Assembly (NCBI GenBank): GCA_949126835.1
Contig: OX421508.1
Coordinates: forward strand, 16,452,398 to 16,516,397
Direction: 5' to 3'
Length of the DNA stretch: 64,000 nt
Source: Anisus vortex
Lineage: Eukaryota > Mollusca > Gastropoda > Planorbidae
Position numbers and translations under genes: made by a program
Notes under the pieces: generated by a model
The model's input: only the letters and a program-made list of their open reading frames with translations
Told to the model about the DNA's origin: nothing
Database searches by the model: none
Shown here: positions 11,467 through 21,800 of the stretch, piece after piece
How positions within the stretch are numbered: the stretch's first letter is position 1
Layout: each line of letters starts with the position of its first letter

Positions 11467-12091
11467 TGTTATGGCCCTTTAGGTGATGACTATTATTACG
11501 ACTCGTTAAATCGGATTCAATGAATATAGTTGTATCTTTATTAGAAGTCTCTAGATTCTGCTAATCTGTAGCCCAAGCTAGGGGTTCTTTGACTGACAGG
11601 TCTATGCAGCAATGTAGTTATATTCGTGATAATTATCTTCAACACATTTCTCAACAATGATAGATCAAACAACTCCAGTTGTTGAATAAACAATTTTATT
11701 TAAATTGTAGACTCAATATAAACGATCAATAAACTTTATCAACTGATGGCAACATAAGTATCAATAACATGGCATTATATGTACAAGTATGAATATAGCG
11801 ACTTCACTCGACAAACTTCTGAACTGAACTAACTTTAAGGAGGTCGGGACTTTACAAAGAAAACTATCATCGAAGATTCTACAGGGTCTTAATACGCATT
11901 TTAACCTCTTTCTCTATAATTACTACGATCCAGAATTATCCTCCAATTTCCACGGGATTTGAACGAATTATTTTATTTAAACTGCCCTCAGGGCATAAAG
12001 GTCAAACCTTGGTCGCCTTGGACTCTGATACGCACTTGTTAAGAGGTCAATGCCTTACTACGTCATTCATTTATGACCGATATTCGTAACA
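11467..12091 (-). repeat. 5' LTR (right copy in window)
   Basis: A 625-bp partner of 5703-6327 with the same TGTTA...TAACA ends and no difference noticed by eye. It adjoins the primer-binding site, which makes it the 5' LTR of the minus-strand element. Confidence 0.9.
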
Positions 12092-12344
12092 CTTTTGACA
12101 CCCTTGTGTCTAGCAGTTCTACACTACACTTTGTCTTGCTAACAATTGCATTAGTTTCCACCCATACGTATATCCACAAACTAGCAAGATGGACACAAAA
12201 AAGAACATATCAAATGTAGTTTCCATAACTGATATATTTGAATTAACGTAAAACTATGTTGTTAATGTTTATGTTATATATTATGTAAGTTTAACAGGAC
12301 GAGTGTAGAATTTCGTACTAAATTTGTATCATTATTTACTTCAT

Positions 12345-12475
12345 AAAAAGTAACATTGTTGACGTCAACTTTTCTTGACCTCCCCCCCTCCCCCATGTCA
12401 ACAATCGTCAAACTTTTTCAGACCCCCCCTCCCCCTCTTTTGTTGACGTAATTAATGGACGTCCCCTTAGGCATA
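12345..12475 (-). repeat. Inverted relative of the 3.4-kb repeat
   Basis: It ends AATTAATGGACGTCCCC, the reverse complement of the start of the repeat at 3417, and has the same C-rich runs and TGTCAACAATCGTCAAACTT. This is a second copy of the same dispersed element. Confidence 0.45.
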
Positions 12476-12960
12476 ATGCCCGTTTCTTTATAAATATTTT
12501 AATATCAATACGCTCTACGTCTCTCGTTTGTACTTGTAGTTGGGTGGTAAAATAACAAGCCCGCCGGAACAATATCTTCCAAATTCCGAATGTGTCCGGC
12601 GGTCACGTGATGTGCTCGCCGGAAGAATATCTCTCGCAATATTTTGTCCGGTCGCCGGACGTATATCGTATATCTCCCGCGCTATACGGAAATAGAGGCC
12701 TAAGCTTAGGCTATACGTATAGTAATTTAAGATATTTAACAATGTAAGCTTAGGCGCTAGGACCTAGCGTAAAACTGATTAGATTAGACTGATTAGTTAG
12801 GATCATTAGGATTAGGCCCTTTATCTAAGCCTAGGCTAAGCCCTAGTTTATTATTATTAGAACCTACTTTAATTTTTTTTAAATAACTACATTTACATAA
12901 AAAATTTCATATGCAGTTCTATGCAAATTAATAAGCTTGTTTATATTTATAAATAAATAA
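12476..12960. other. Non-coding stretch with CCGG-rich palindromes
   Basis: CCGGCG and CGCCGG words cluster around 12555-12665, near a CACGTG. A 75-codon minus-strand frame here (12515-12742) has no recognisable domain. No gene is supported. Confidence 0.4.
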
Positions 12961-13014
12961 AATTGGTAAAATCCAACGATAGAGTCGCAACGCTCGCGAC
13001 GCCATGTTGTTAAT
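12961..13014 (+). repeat. Left arm of a 54-nt inverted repeat pair
   Basis: TTGGTAAAATCCAACGATAG at its outer end continues for about 54 nt. Its reverse complement lies at 18259-18312 with two mismatches by eye. The arms could be the ends of a 5.35-kb element or an inverted duplication. Confidence 0.6.
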
Positions 13015-13201
13015 GTCAATAAGCCGGTTTGGCAGGTAGTTGCCAGTTTGGCCCACGCTTGCCACAGTGTTGTAATATTATGTTATTCGAAGAGGTGAAA
13101 CTAATTACAATAATGAATAGCTCTTGTATGTTATCAAACTAGATCCTCGATTATAAATTTGTATGGTTGATAATGTTATTTAAAATAAATTATAATATTT
13201 A

Positions 13202-13783
13202 AGACTTTAAGTTTAAAACCCGATGACATTGCCATTTATTTCTAAAAGAGGTTATATAGCAAAAAACGGTATGTCCCTATCGGATTCGATTTTGCCTAAA
13301 CTGGATTATGTAAAAATTAAATGGGCATATGGGTGGATGAACTAGTAGTCACTGCTCATGTGCCTAAAGTTTTGACTCTGTATCTTTAACTTTCTTAAAG
13401 CTGTACAAATTTAAAACCCGATGACATTTCTAATAGAGGTTATATAGCAAAAAACGGTATGTCCCTATTGGATTCGAATTTGCCTAAACTAGATTATGTA
13501 AAAATTAAATGGGCATATGGGTGGATGTACTAGTAGTCACTGCTTATGTGACTAAAGTTTTGACTCTGTATCTATAACTTTCTAAAAGATGTACAAGTTT
13601 AAAACGCGATGATATTGCAGACTTTTTCTAATAGAGGTTATATAGCAAAAAACAATAATGTCCCTATCGGATACGATTTTGCCTAAATAGTTTATGTAAA
13701 AATTAAATGGGCATATGGGTGGATGTACTAGTAGTCACTGCTCATGTGCCTAAAGTTTTGACTCTGTATCTATCTCCCTAAAA
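13202..13783 (+). repeat. Three tandem ~190-bp units
   Basis: Three diverged copies start with TTTAAAACCCGATGACAT-like sequence at about 13211, 13411 and 13597 and each ends near TTTTGACTCTGTATCT. The third copy runs directly into the LINE fragment. No coding potential is seen. Confidence 0.7.
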
Positions 13784-14582
13784 GAGATATTATGCTAGTG
13801 ATGGGAGACTTCAACGCAAAAATAGGAAAAGACAACATAGGTAAAGAAACGATCATGGGAACCCACAACCTGGGTATAATGAACGAAAACGGGGAACTCT
13901 TTACAGACTTCTGTGCCTTTAACGACCTGGTCATTGGTGGCAGCATATTCCAGCACAGAAACATACACAAAGAAAGCTGGATCTCTCCGGATAGCCGCAC
14001 CAAAAACCAGATCGACTTTATCAATATATCTAGAAAATGGAGACGATCCCTACAAGACACAAGATCCAAAAGAGGGGCAGATGTAGCCTCGGACCACCAT
14101 TTAGTGATGGGAACCATCAAAGTCTAACACTTCGAGCCTATAGAGACACAGCAAATCGATCCCACATAAAGTTTAATACCCAGCGGTTGAAAGAGAAAAA
14201 CTGCAGAGACACTTTCTCAACTGTTAATGGCTGCCTCCGCAACATATTAAAGATTCGGTGGACAGAAAAAGTAAAGAACACCGACTTGTGGCGACGAACA
14301 AATCAGGATCCCCTCGAACAGCAGATCGCCAGGAGAAAGTGGCGGTGGATTGGGCACACCTTACGGAAGCCCCCACAGGACATCACGCGACAGGCTCTGC
14401 AGTGGAACCCCCAGGGTAAAAGACGGGTTGGTCGCCCGAAGACCACCTGGAAACGCTCCTGCGAGGAGGAAATGGCAAGCTGCAACCTGTCATGGGGTGA
14501 ACTAAAAAAGGCTGCCCAGAATCAAGTGCGCTGGAGAGCTTTTGCGGAGGCCCTATGTTCCACAAGGAACCAAAGGAATTAG
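13784..14582 (+). pseudogene. Non-LTR retrotransposon (LINE) fragment, internally deleted
   Basis: The first frame (13792-14127) matches the C-terminal half of an APE-type endonuclease: VMGDFNAKIG, then NQIDFINISRKW and SDHHLVMGTIKV, which carry the Asn/Asp, Asp and SDH catalytic residues of the family. A frameshift near 14127 moves the reading to the frame 14037-14582. That frame jumps from just after the endonuclease to the far C terminus of the reverse transcriptase ORF (LWRRTNQDP, then RKWRWIGHTLRKP and GRPKTTWKR). The whole reverse transcriptase core is missing, so the copy is dead. The superfamily (RTE or Jockey/CR1-like) was not resolved. Confidence 0.75.
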
Positions 14583-14589
14583 GCAAGCA

Positions 14590-16049
14590 TAAAATGCGAT
14601 TAAGATGTATATTTATGTACTTTTTTTGTCATAGTACCGTATTGAAAAGTTGTGACATCCCCATTCTTTTGTTGAAAAGTAAAAAAAAATTCATTTATTC
14701 CCCTACAATTTAAAGCGCTCTAGTCCAACCAAGCTAAGTGCAACATAAAATGTATGATTTTACAAAATGTAACATGAATTAACGGCCTTTTATATACTAT
14801 TTTGAGAGATAAGGTTGGGGATGGGGGCAGATGTAATACCTACGTTTGCCTACGTATCTTAGAATATCCAGTTTCATCAAACATTGGTTATAAAAATAAT
14901 TACAAGCACTCGTTAACTAGACATTTATTGCCCTCTGTATGCCCTTTAATTTGATATCAATTGTGTAGCCTACAATTAGGTAGACAATGAATATGGCCAT
15001 ATGACTGTTTGAATAGAAAAGCACACAACATTCAGCTTCGGATTTACCTTCCTTGTCTCCGATACTCAAATTTCATCACTTAAACATTCATAATGCGATT
15101 TTAATTATTGCTGTGATTGAAATTGTTACACTCTAATGGTGAATGGTAACACTTATGACAGTTTCACTAAATGGTCCACAGACTTTTTAAAAAGATTCCT
15201 GATTTTTCAAACGTATATAAAATACAATAAATAAAACAAACGTAAACAAATACATCATCTAGATATGACTAGTATTAAACTAAAATTGAGGGAGGGGGGC
15301 CCAGAAAAGATCTCGTACCGGCATCTTTTTTTCTCTCGAGGGCCCTGGATACATATGTACATAATAGGCCTAAACGATATATCGTCTTGATAGATAGGCC
15401 TATGTTAATTCTTCGGGAACATTCCACTCAACTAACAGAACTAAAATAAGGCACTATAATTAGAGTCATCTCAAGAACTGACACGTAGCCTACATTTTTT
15501 TTTTATCTTTCCTGTTAGTCCATTCATACCACCACACAGACACACAATACACACACACAAATACACTCCTCGCTTTCCTCCGTCAGGTGCTCCGGTGTAT
15601 TGTAACAAAAGACAACTGACATCTGCTGACCCCGATCACTGTCTTAATATTTGAATCAACCGGATAGGCTATATATCTGTGTTAAATCCAAATATTACAA
15701 TGCATGGAATCATGAAGTAGGCCTACAATTTAATACATACGATTCTAATTTAGAAATTCAACACAATAACAAAATGTTACAATGATCAGCTAAACATAGG
15801 ACAGGAACACTTTTCTTTTCCCTTATGCGATAACAAAATACAAATGTTTATAACAAAATTGAAAATGTAGACCTTTAATAAGTAAACATTTGATACATTT
15901 AAAGAAAATGACAAGAAAGTCTTTTTTTTTCCCTTGTAGGCCTACAATTATCTTATCTTATACATTACAGATTACAATTATGTGAACAAGTTATACTTCT
16001 TCTGTGAATAATAATGGAGATGATGTAGTAAAAAATTATTTCGTTATAG
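14590..16049. other. Non-coding stretch, no gene seen
   Basis: AT-rich DNA with scattered TAGGCCTA motifs and a short CA-rich run near 15535-15560. No coding frame, RNA gene or clear transposon end was recognised. Confidence 0.5.
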
Positions 16050-16489
16050 GCCTAAACCAGGGGTCGGCAACCTTTTGAGGCAGAAGAGCCAAAAGTTACA
16101 ATTTACACAATTTCCCAGTTTTTAAAGATCCACTACCTTTTTTTTCTCAATATTATCGAATATGATTAGGAGTAGGATTAGCCTACCCAAAGGGCATACA
16201 AAATTGATTGTTTTATTTCAAATAAATTATAGCTTTAAATATGAAATAAAACATACAAATGTTTCGCACAAAATATATTAAAGTATTTTAGCTAGCTCTG
16301 CTAGAATAGTAAAATTAGTAATCAAATAGTAGGCCTATAACAATAATTATTCAGTAATAGATTGTTACAATAGCTACATCAGTGGGAGCAATGGCCTTGA
16401 ATGCCTTTTGAAAGTTTGGCTTAATATGGCTCATAACTTGTTGTTTTCAGTTTCTGGCACGCCTGTAGATTTTTATTTCTTAGTTGGCT

Positions 16490-16760
16490 TCTTACTTTAC
16501 TTTTTATTATATTTCATGCAAGAAAACGCTTTCTCGCACGAATATGTTGACTCGAAGATCGTCAGCACTCCAAATGCCAACTTCTTTAACTCACTGTAGC
16601 ATTCTGGAAGACTATTCCATGCGTCAAATATGAGTGCCTCAACTCGCGGCATTTCTTTTAGAGTTTAGAACTGTCCAGTTGTGCAGCGTGTCGTGCATGC
16701 TTTTCTGGACCTCCAACTTAGCTCCGAAGAAGACTGAACACTACCGCCCGCTGGGTTGCT
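16490..16760 (-). pseudogene. hAT transposase C-terminal (dimerisation) fragment
   Basis: Read on the minus strand with one frameshift near 16650, the sequence gives KLEVQKSMHDTLHNWTVLNS, then FDAWNSLPECYSELKKLAF and FESTYSCEKAFSCMKY. The last part is the conserved C-terminal hAT dimerisation region of ZBED5-like transposases. A stop and a frameshift break it and the N-terminal catalytic part is missing. Confidence 0.65.
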
Positions 16761-16779
16761 GACTTGGTGTTTCAAATAG

Positions 16780-17720
16780 TAGTCTAAGTAGTGACTAGCG
16801 GCTATCAGCTTCAGCTGTCTGTCTACTCTATCCTCCCAGCCTGTTCATGTCTACTATGGTGTGCCACAGGGGTCTGTCCTCAGCCCAGTTCTTTTCACCC
16901 TTTACACCCAACACCTCTCCTTTGTCATCGAACGCCACAACCTGAAATATCATTCTTTCGACGTGCTCCTTGCTTCCATCTCAATGTTTCCTGGACATCA
17001 AGAACTGGATGACGGAAAACAAGTTAAAGTTGAACAGTGAGGAGACTGAAGCACTTATCGTCGGTACGAGACGGAGGGTCGTGTCCCTCACTGCATCCGA
17101 TCTTCAGGTGTCCGACGCAACAGTATCTTTCTCGCCGACTGTCAAAAGCCTTGGCGTTTATGTGAACCCCACGCTGTCCATGCAGCCCCACATCTCCTTC
17201 CTCACCAAAATCTGCTTCTTCCATCTGTGTCGTATTGCCGCCATCCGTCGCTATCTCACTAAGGAAGCTTGTGTTAATCTTGTCATCTCTCTCCTCTTTT
17301 GCCGCTTGGATTATTGCAATTAGCTCTTGGCTGGCCTCTCGGCCTCCTCCTTTCAGGGCCTCCAAAGTGTCCAGAACTGTGCTGCCCGACTGGTCCTTAA
17401 GAAGAAGTCGACTCATATCACTCCTCTGCTCCGATCTCTGCACTGGCTACCGCTCGGCTTCTGATGCACTAACTCTTCAGATCCCTCGTGCGAAGCTAGT
17501 GTTCGCTGGCTAACGTGCATTCTCCTATGGGGCCCGTCTACATCTTCGCCAGAGCCCTAGCTTCAACACCTTCCGGAGTCGGCTGAAGACGCACCTATTC
17601 AAGTAGTAGTATTCACCTGTACATGTATACATTTTCGTCTTTTCGTTGTCTGTAACTGTTGACGGCGTATCGAACTGTTCCCAACGGCATATAGGCAACA
17701 AGTATTATTATTTGGCTATT
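16780..17720 (+). pseudogene. LINE reverse transcriptase C-terminal fragment inside the hAT element
   Basis: Read with frame changes, it gives YYGVPQGSVLSPVLFTLY (reverse transcriptase motif B) near 16850-16910, then a gap where the catalytic ADD box should be. It continues with DIKNWMTENKLKLNSEETEA, NLVISLLFCRLDYCNS and ITPLLRSLHWLP at 16986-17455. This is the thumb and C-terminal region of a CR1/L2- or RTE-like reverse transcriptase. A stop replaces a codon after LDYCN. The loss of the ADD box and the frame breaks show the copy is dead. Confidence 0.7.
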
Positions 17721-18258
17721 ATTATTACTCTACCTATTATCACTGTTCTCTGTTGAGTGATTTTATCCTGTTTTCAGTATATAGGCTATATATATATATA
17801 TATATTTACAGTATACTATCTTTTTATGAGTTTTGAAAATAAAATAATATAATTATTAATATTTGCGCATGGAACTGGAGAGCCGCATCTTGTCATCGAA
17901 AGAGCCGCATGCGGCTCGCGAGCCGCAGGTTGCCGACCCCTGGCCTAAACATGTACCAAAAATCAGTTTTTTTACTTTAAATTTAAAAAATTATTTTTAT
18001 TAATATGATGTAGGGCCTACATTTATCGCTGCAAACCACACTCGGGTTAAAACAAATAAAGAAAAAAGTCAATAATGCGTCAGTTTTAAACTAACAAATA
18101 TTTACTTAGGAAATAGAAATAGTTTTCAACTGTTAAAAATGATTCAAAACAATTTTACTAAACTTTCTTAACTATTATTTTTATTTTCCCGAAATCCAAT
18201 TTTGGCTTCTAGAAAATTAATTTTGTCTTTACTTTGTTTTTTTGTTTTTTTCTTGTTT

Positions 18259-18312
18259 ACACTAACAACATGGCGTCGCGAGCATTGCGACTCTATCGTT
18301 GGATTTTACCAA
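18259..18312 (-). repeat. Right arm of the 54-nt inverted repeat pair
   Basis: This is the reverse complement of 12961-13014 with two differences by eye. It lies 100 bp from the first exon of the minus-strand gene at 18412-18598. Confidence 0.6.
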
Positions 18313-18411
18313 ATTAATCATAAACTTTAAACAGATGTCAGATGGTTTAGTTAGGGGCTTTGGTTAAGTTTAAAGTTTACAGTAAGGGGTAGGAGGTATG
18401 GGTATACTTAC

Positions 18412-18598
18412 CTTCAACATCGAAAATAAAGTCTTCCACGTGAAATTTATACGCTCTGCTACTGTCAGTATCTTTTGCTTGGCCCAAAAAGTTATTTTTG
18501 ATATTGCCTGAAATTTTTTGTAGATTTTCAATGCGTTTATGTCTAAGGCATGTTGTCAAATTCGATAGAACGTCTACGTTCGCCATTTGCAAAAACAT
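18412..18598 (-). CDS. First coding exon of an unrecognised minus-strand gene
   Basis: A minus-strand frame starts at ATG 18598, or at the in-frame ATG 18586 that gives MANVDVLSNLTTCLRHKRIE. It ends GTTGAAG before a strong donor GTAAGTATAC at 18411, in phase 1. The peptide is soluble-looking with no transmembrane stretch or signal peptide. I do not recognise the family. A possible short continuation lies at about 18165-18209: TTTTCTAG, then a phase-matched frame EAKIGFRENKNNS and a stop, making a protein of about 71 residues. This second exon is AT-rich and may be chance. The head-to-head position with the CAP-Gly gene, 239 bp away, supports a real transcript. Confidence 0.5.
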
Positions 18599-18837
18599 AA
18601 AATAAATAGGATCGAAGCCTCGTTTTGAAAAAACTCGCGTATGAGGCGAAGTGGCACTAATCGATCTCGTGGTTTACCGTGAGATTGGCAAGAACAAAAT
18701 ATGAATGGTAACCTATATAAACAAATAACATGGCAGATGATCTTGTCCATTTGGCGAACGCTGTTACTGTTGTAGTTTAATTAACATTCACTCATACGGC
18801 TATAATTGATAACTATATTTAAAAAAAGAAAGACAAT
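18599..18837. promoter_or_regulatory. Likely bidirectional promoter region
   Basis: Only 239 bp separate the ATG of the minus-strand exon (18598) from the ATG of the CAP-Gly gene (18838). CpG words (CTCGCGT, GGCGAAG, ATCGATCTCG) are more frequent here than in the surrounding DNA. No clear TATA box serves either side. A shared promoter is inferred from spacing. Confidence 0.4.
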
Positions 18838-21800
18838 ATGGTATTATTTGAAAATGTATTTGTGGGTCAGAGAGTTGAAGTAAGATGGAATAACAATGTG
18901 TACAGAGGAACTGTGAAATTTAAAGGCACAGTCGCCACGAAAAAGGGAGACTGGGTAGGAGTTGCCTTAGATTTCTCAGGTATGTTTTATTAGTTGTTTT
19001 TTTATTTAAATAAGATACATTCACATTATTTATTATAGTATATATGATATTCTGTATAAAAAAAATAAGCATTAACGTTAAAAGGCTTAAAGTTAAAGAA
19101 ATATTTAAATAGCCTCCTAGACTAGGCCTAGGCTATATCGGCTAGGCCTATATCTTTTGAATGTATGAATTACTAATTAATTTCTATTACTAATTTAGTA
19201 ATTAAAAAGTAGGCTAATTATTATCTATTATAGTTATAGGTTATTGTAAATTATTGGTACAGAAGCCTATAGTTATAATATAGGCTGTATAGGCAATAGG
19301 CTGTATAGGCCTAGCTATATTACTATATTATACTAGATATATAGGCTATGCCGCTATGCCTATATTATTCAGTTTATTTCATTATAATAATTTCCATTAG
19401 GCCTATAAAAAGTATCTAAATTTTCCAGTTGGTGACTCCAATGGTATGCTATTAGGCCGAAGATATTATCAGTGTCTACCAAACCATGGAGTATTTGTCA
19501 GATCAGACAGAATCAGGTTCATTCCCAGCATGCGATGGTAATTACAAAGTGTTTAAATATAGCAATATATATGTTTTAATCTTTAATAATATAGAAACAT
19601 AAAAGAAAAGGATAATATGTAAAATATGTTATTTAAATTTATAGACTTCTTATATTGTTAGTTGTTATATGGCATGCTCCTTCTAAATAGAAATAGAAGA
19701 TTAGTGCCTCCGACACATACATACATGGTCTACTCTTTTTTTTTAATAATGATTTTAAATGATGTCAAGTTGTTGGTTTTTCTGGTTTGTTTAGCTAACC
19801 CATATATATTCCATACCCAGATGCCACTCAGGAAAAATGAGAACTTATATTTGCTTTTGTTCTTTCATATAATATGGAATAAGAAAAGGTGTTTTTATCC
19901 CTATGTCTATTAGAGTATTGTATTGGGTTGCTGTTGTATATTTGTACATTTTGTTTTAATAATTCTTTTTTATGAAGCCTTAAAAGTTTTGTTTTTTAAT
20001 TACTTCATCAACATGTGGACTCTATGATAATTTTGTCATTTATTATTACTTCTGAGTACAGTGGTACCTCGGGCTACAAACGCCTCAGGTTACGAATGAG
20101 TTGTAATCCAAGGTACCACTGTACTTTGCATTTTGTTTGGGTAAAATGTTTTCCATTAATGAAATAAGACTTAGTTTGTTTTTATTGGTGTATTTTTTAA
20201 AAAATATTAATTAACTACAAAGCGACTTTAAGAAATCCTTTCTATTTGAAGTTTGCAATTCCAAGGTTCTAGTTTTCACATCATGTAAAGTCAGGATTGT
20301 GCCTGGGTCTTGAAAGCTTCCTTAAGTATAATCAGTTATTATAAACAATCCAAAAAAGCATTGTGCTTGCAACATGATATGCAGTGATTGCTGAGACTTG
20401 TGAATTTTGTTATCATTAGTTCAATAGTTCAGCAATGTATATATAGAAATATACCTCTCAAAATGGAAATGTCATCACTGATATTCTACAAATATTTATA
20501 TATTTTAGATCTAACTAATTTAAGGTGGCATTATATATTTTATGTTATTGTTACATTTGTACAAAGAACTTGCTTTTTTTATATCAATACTCCATCAACA
20601 TGATGATTCCATAATATTTTCACATTCAATTTTTCATTGCAGTTTGTATGATAGGTATCATAAAGTTGCAAATGCTTCATGTGTTGATGAATTCCTCTTT
20701 GATGGAGCGGGTATGTTTCATAAAACCTAGTTGTCTTGTAGACCCGCTATTACATTCTTACAGGAAAAATTAAAATCAAAGCTAAATGGTTATACATTTT
20801 TCAATAGGTCCAATAGTAAAAGAAGGACCCCATGATCCCATCCACCTTTCAGTTCAAGACTTTCACAGAGCAAAGAGCTCACTTGGAGGTAAAGAAGTTT
20901 TGATGTATTTTCAAAAGGACATTATTTTTGAGTTCACATTCAAATAGTTGAAATAGGCTACTATACATAATTGAAAGGCATGGATGTTTAATTGCCTTCA
21001 AACTATATGAGTAGGGATTTCTATTTTGTCTTATTTGGCATCAGTAGGCCTATTACTTTTGTTTGGGGACACGGTAGCCGAGTGGCAGCACGTTCTACTG
21101 GCGACCCGAAGGTCCTGGGCTCTAATCCTGGTAGAGGCTAGGATTTTTCACAGGACTTGAGGGTGTCCCTGAGTGTACCCAGCTCTGATGAATACCTGAC
21201 ATTAGTTAAAGTAAAGTAAAAGGTGGCTGGGCATTGTGATTGCCACGCATCCCCTAGTATGCCGCGGCCACAGACACTGGTGAACGCTGCTTCACTAGCC
21301 CTTTTATCAGTTTGGTCTGAAGGGTACTTTACTATTACTTTTGTTTCTCTATTTAAATATATTTATAATGTGATTAATTTATTACTGATTTATGTTAAAG
21401 CTATTAACTTTTATGTAGTGTTTTTTTTTCTGAAATTAATTAATTCAAAATCTTTACCCTAACACTCGTGTTTAACCAGAATTCAAATCTAGGTCAATAC
21501 AAATACCTTGCAGCTAGATCACCATGTGTTTAACCAGAATTCAAATCTAGGTCAATACAAATACCTTGCAGCTAGATCACCATGTGTTTAACTTAACCAG
21601 AATTCAAATCTAGGTCAATACAAATACCTTGCAGCTAGATCACCATGTGTTTAACCAGAATTCAAACCTAAGTCAATACAAATACCTTGCAGCTAGATCA
21701 CCATGTGTTTAACCAGAATTCAAATCTAGGTCAATACAAATACCTTGCAGCTAGATCGCCATGTGTTTAACCAGAATTCAAACCTAAGTCAATACAAATA

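Larger units (their letters stand above)
5703..12091 (-). mobile_element. Complete LTR retroelement (Ty3/gypsy-like) lacking reverse transcriptase
   Basis: Two direct 625-bp LTRs (5703-6327 and 11467-12091) begin TGTTA and end TAACA and look identical by eye. A 4-bp CTTT flanks both sides (5699-5702 and 12092-12095), consistent with a target duplication. On the minus strand a tRNA-Pro type primer-binding site follows the 5' LTR, one long gag-protease open frame comes next, then about 2.2 kb of non-coding DNA and a purine tract before the 3' LTR. There is no reverse transcriptase or RNase H motif anywhere between the LTRs. Integrase survives only as a fragment. Identical LTRs with a full-length open frame imply very recent insertion, so it must have been copied by enzymes supplied in trans. 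Confidence 0.88.
16058..17942 (-). mobile_element. hAT transposon remnant with 8-bp target duplication
   Basis: The left end CAGGGGTCGGCAACC and right end GGTTGCCGACCCCTG are a perfect 15-bp terminal inverted repeat. Both sides are flanked by GCCTAAAC (16050-16057 and 17943-17950), the 8-bp duplication typical of hAT elements. GCATGCGGCTCGCGAGCC near the right end is a subterminal palindrome. Inside are a decayed hAT transposase end on the minus strand and a LINE fragment on the plus strand. Confidence 0.9.

Noticed and set aside
5250..12115. An older hAT-like element around the first LTR element
   Set aside because: GGGTTGCCAGACGTCC near 5265 and TGACACCCTTG near 12100 could be ends, and TGTCTAGC occurs on both sides. 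However, the ends pair poorly and the 8-mer is offset from them, so support is too weak.
17024..17443. 139-codon minus-strand frame
   Set aside because: It is the antisense shadow of a LINE reverse transcriptase fragment read on the plus strand.
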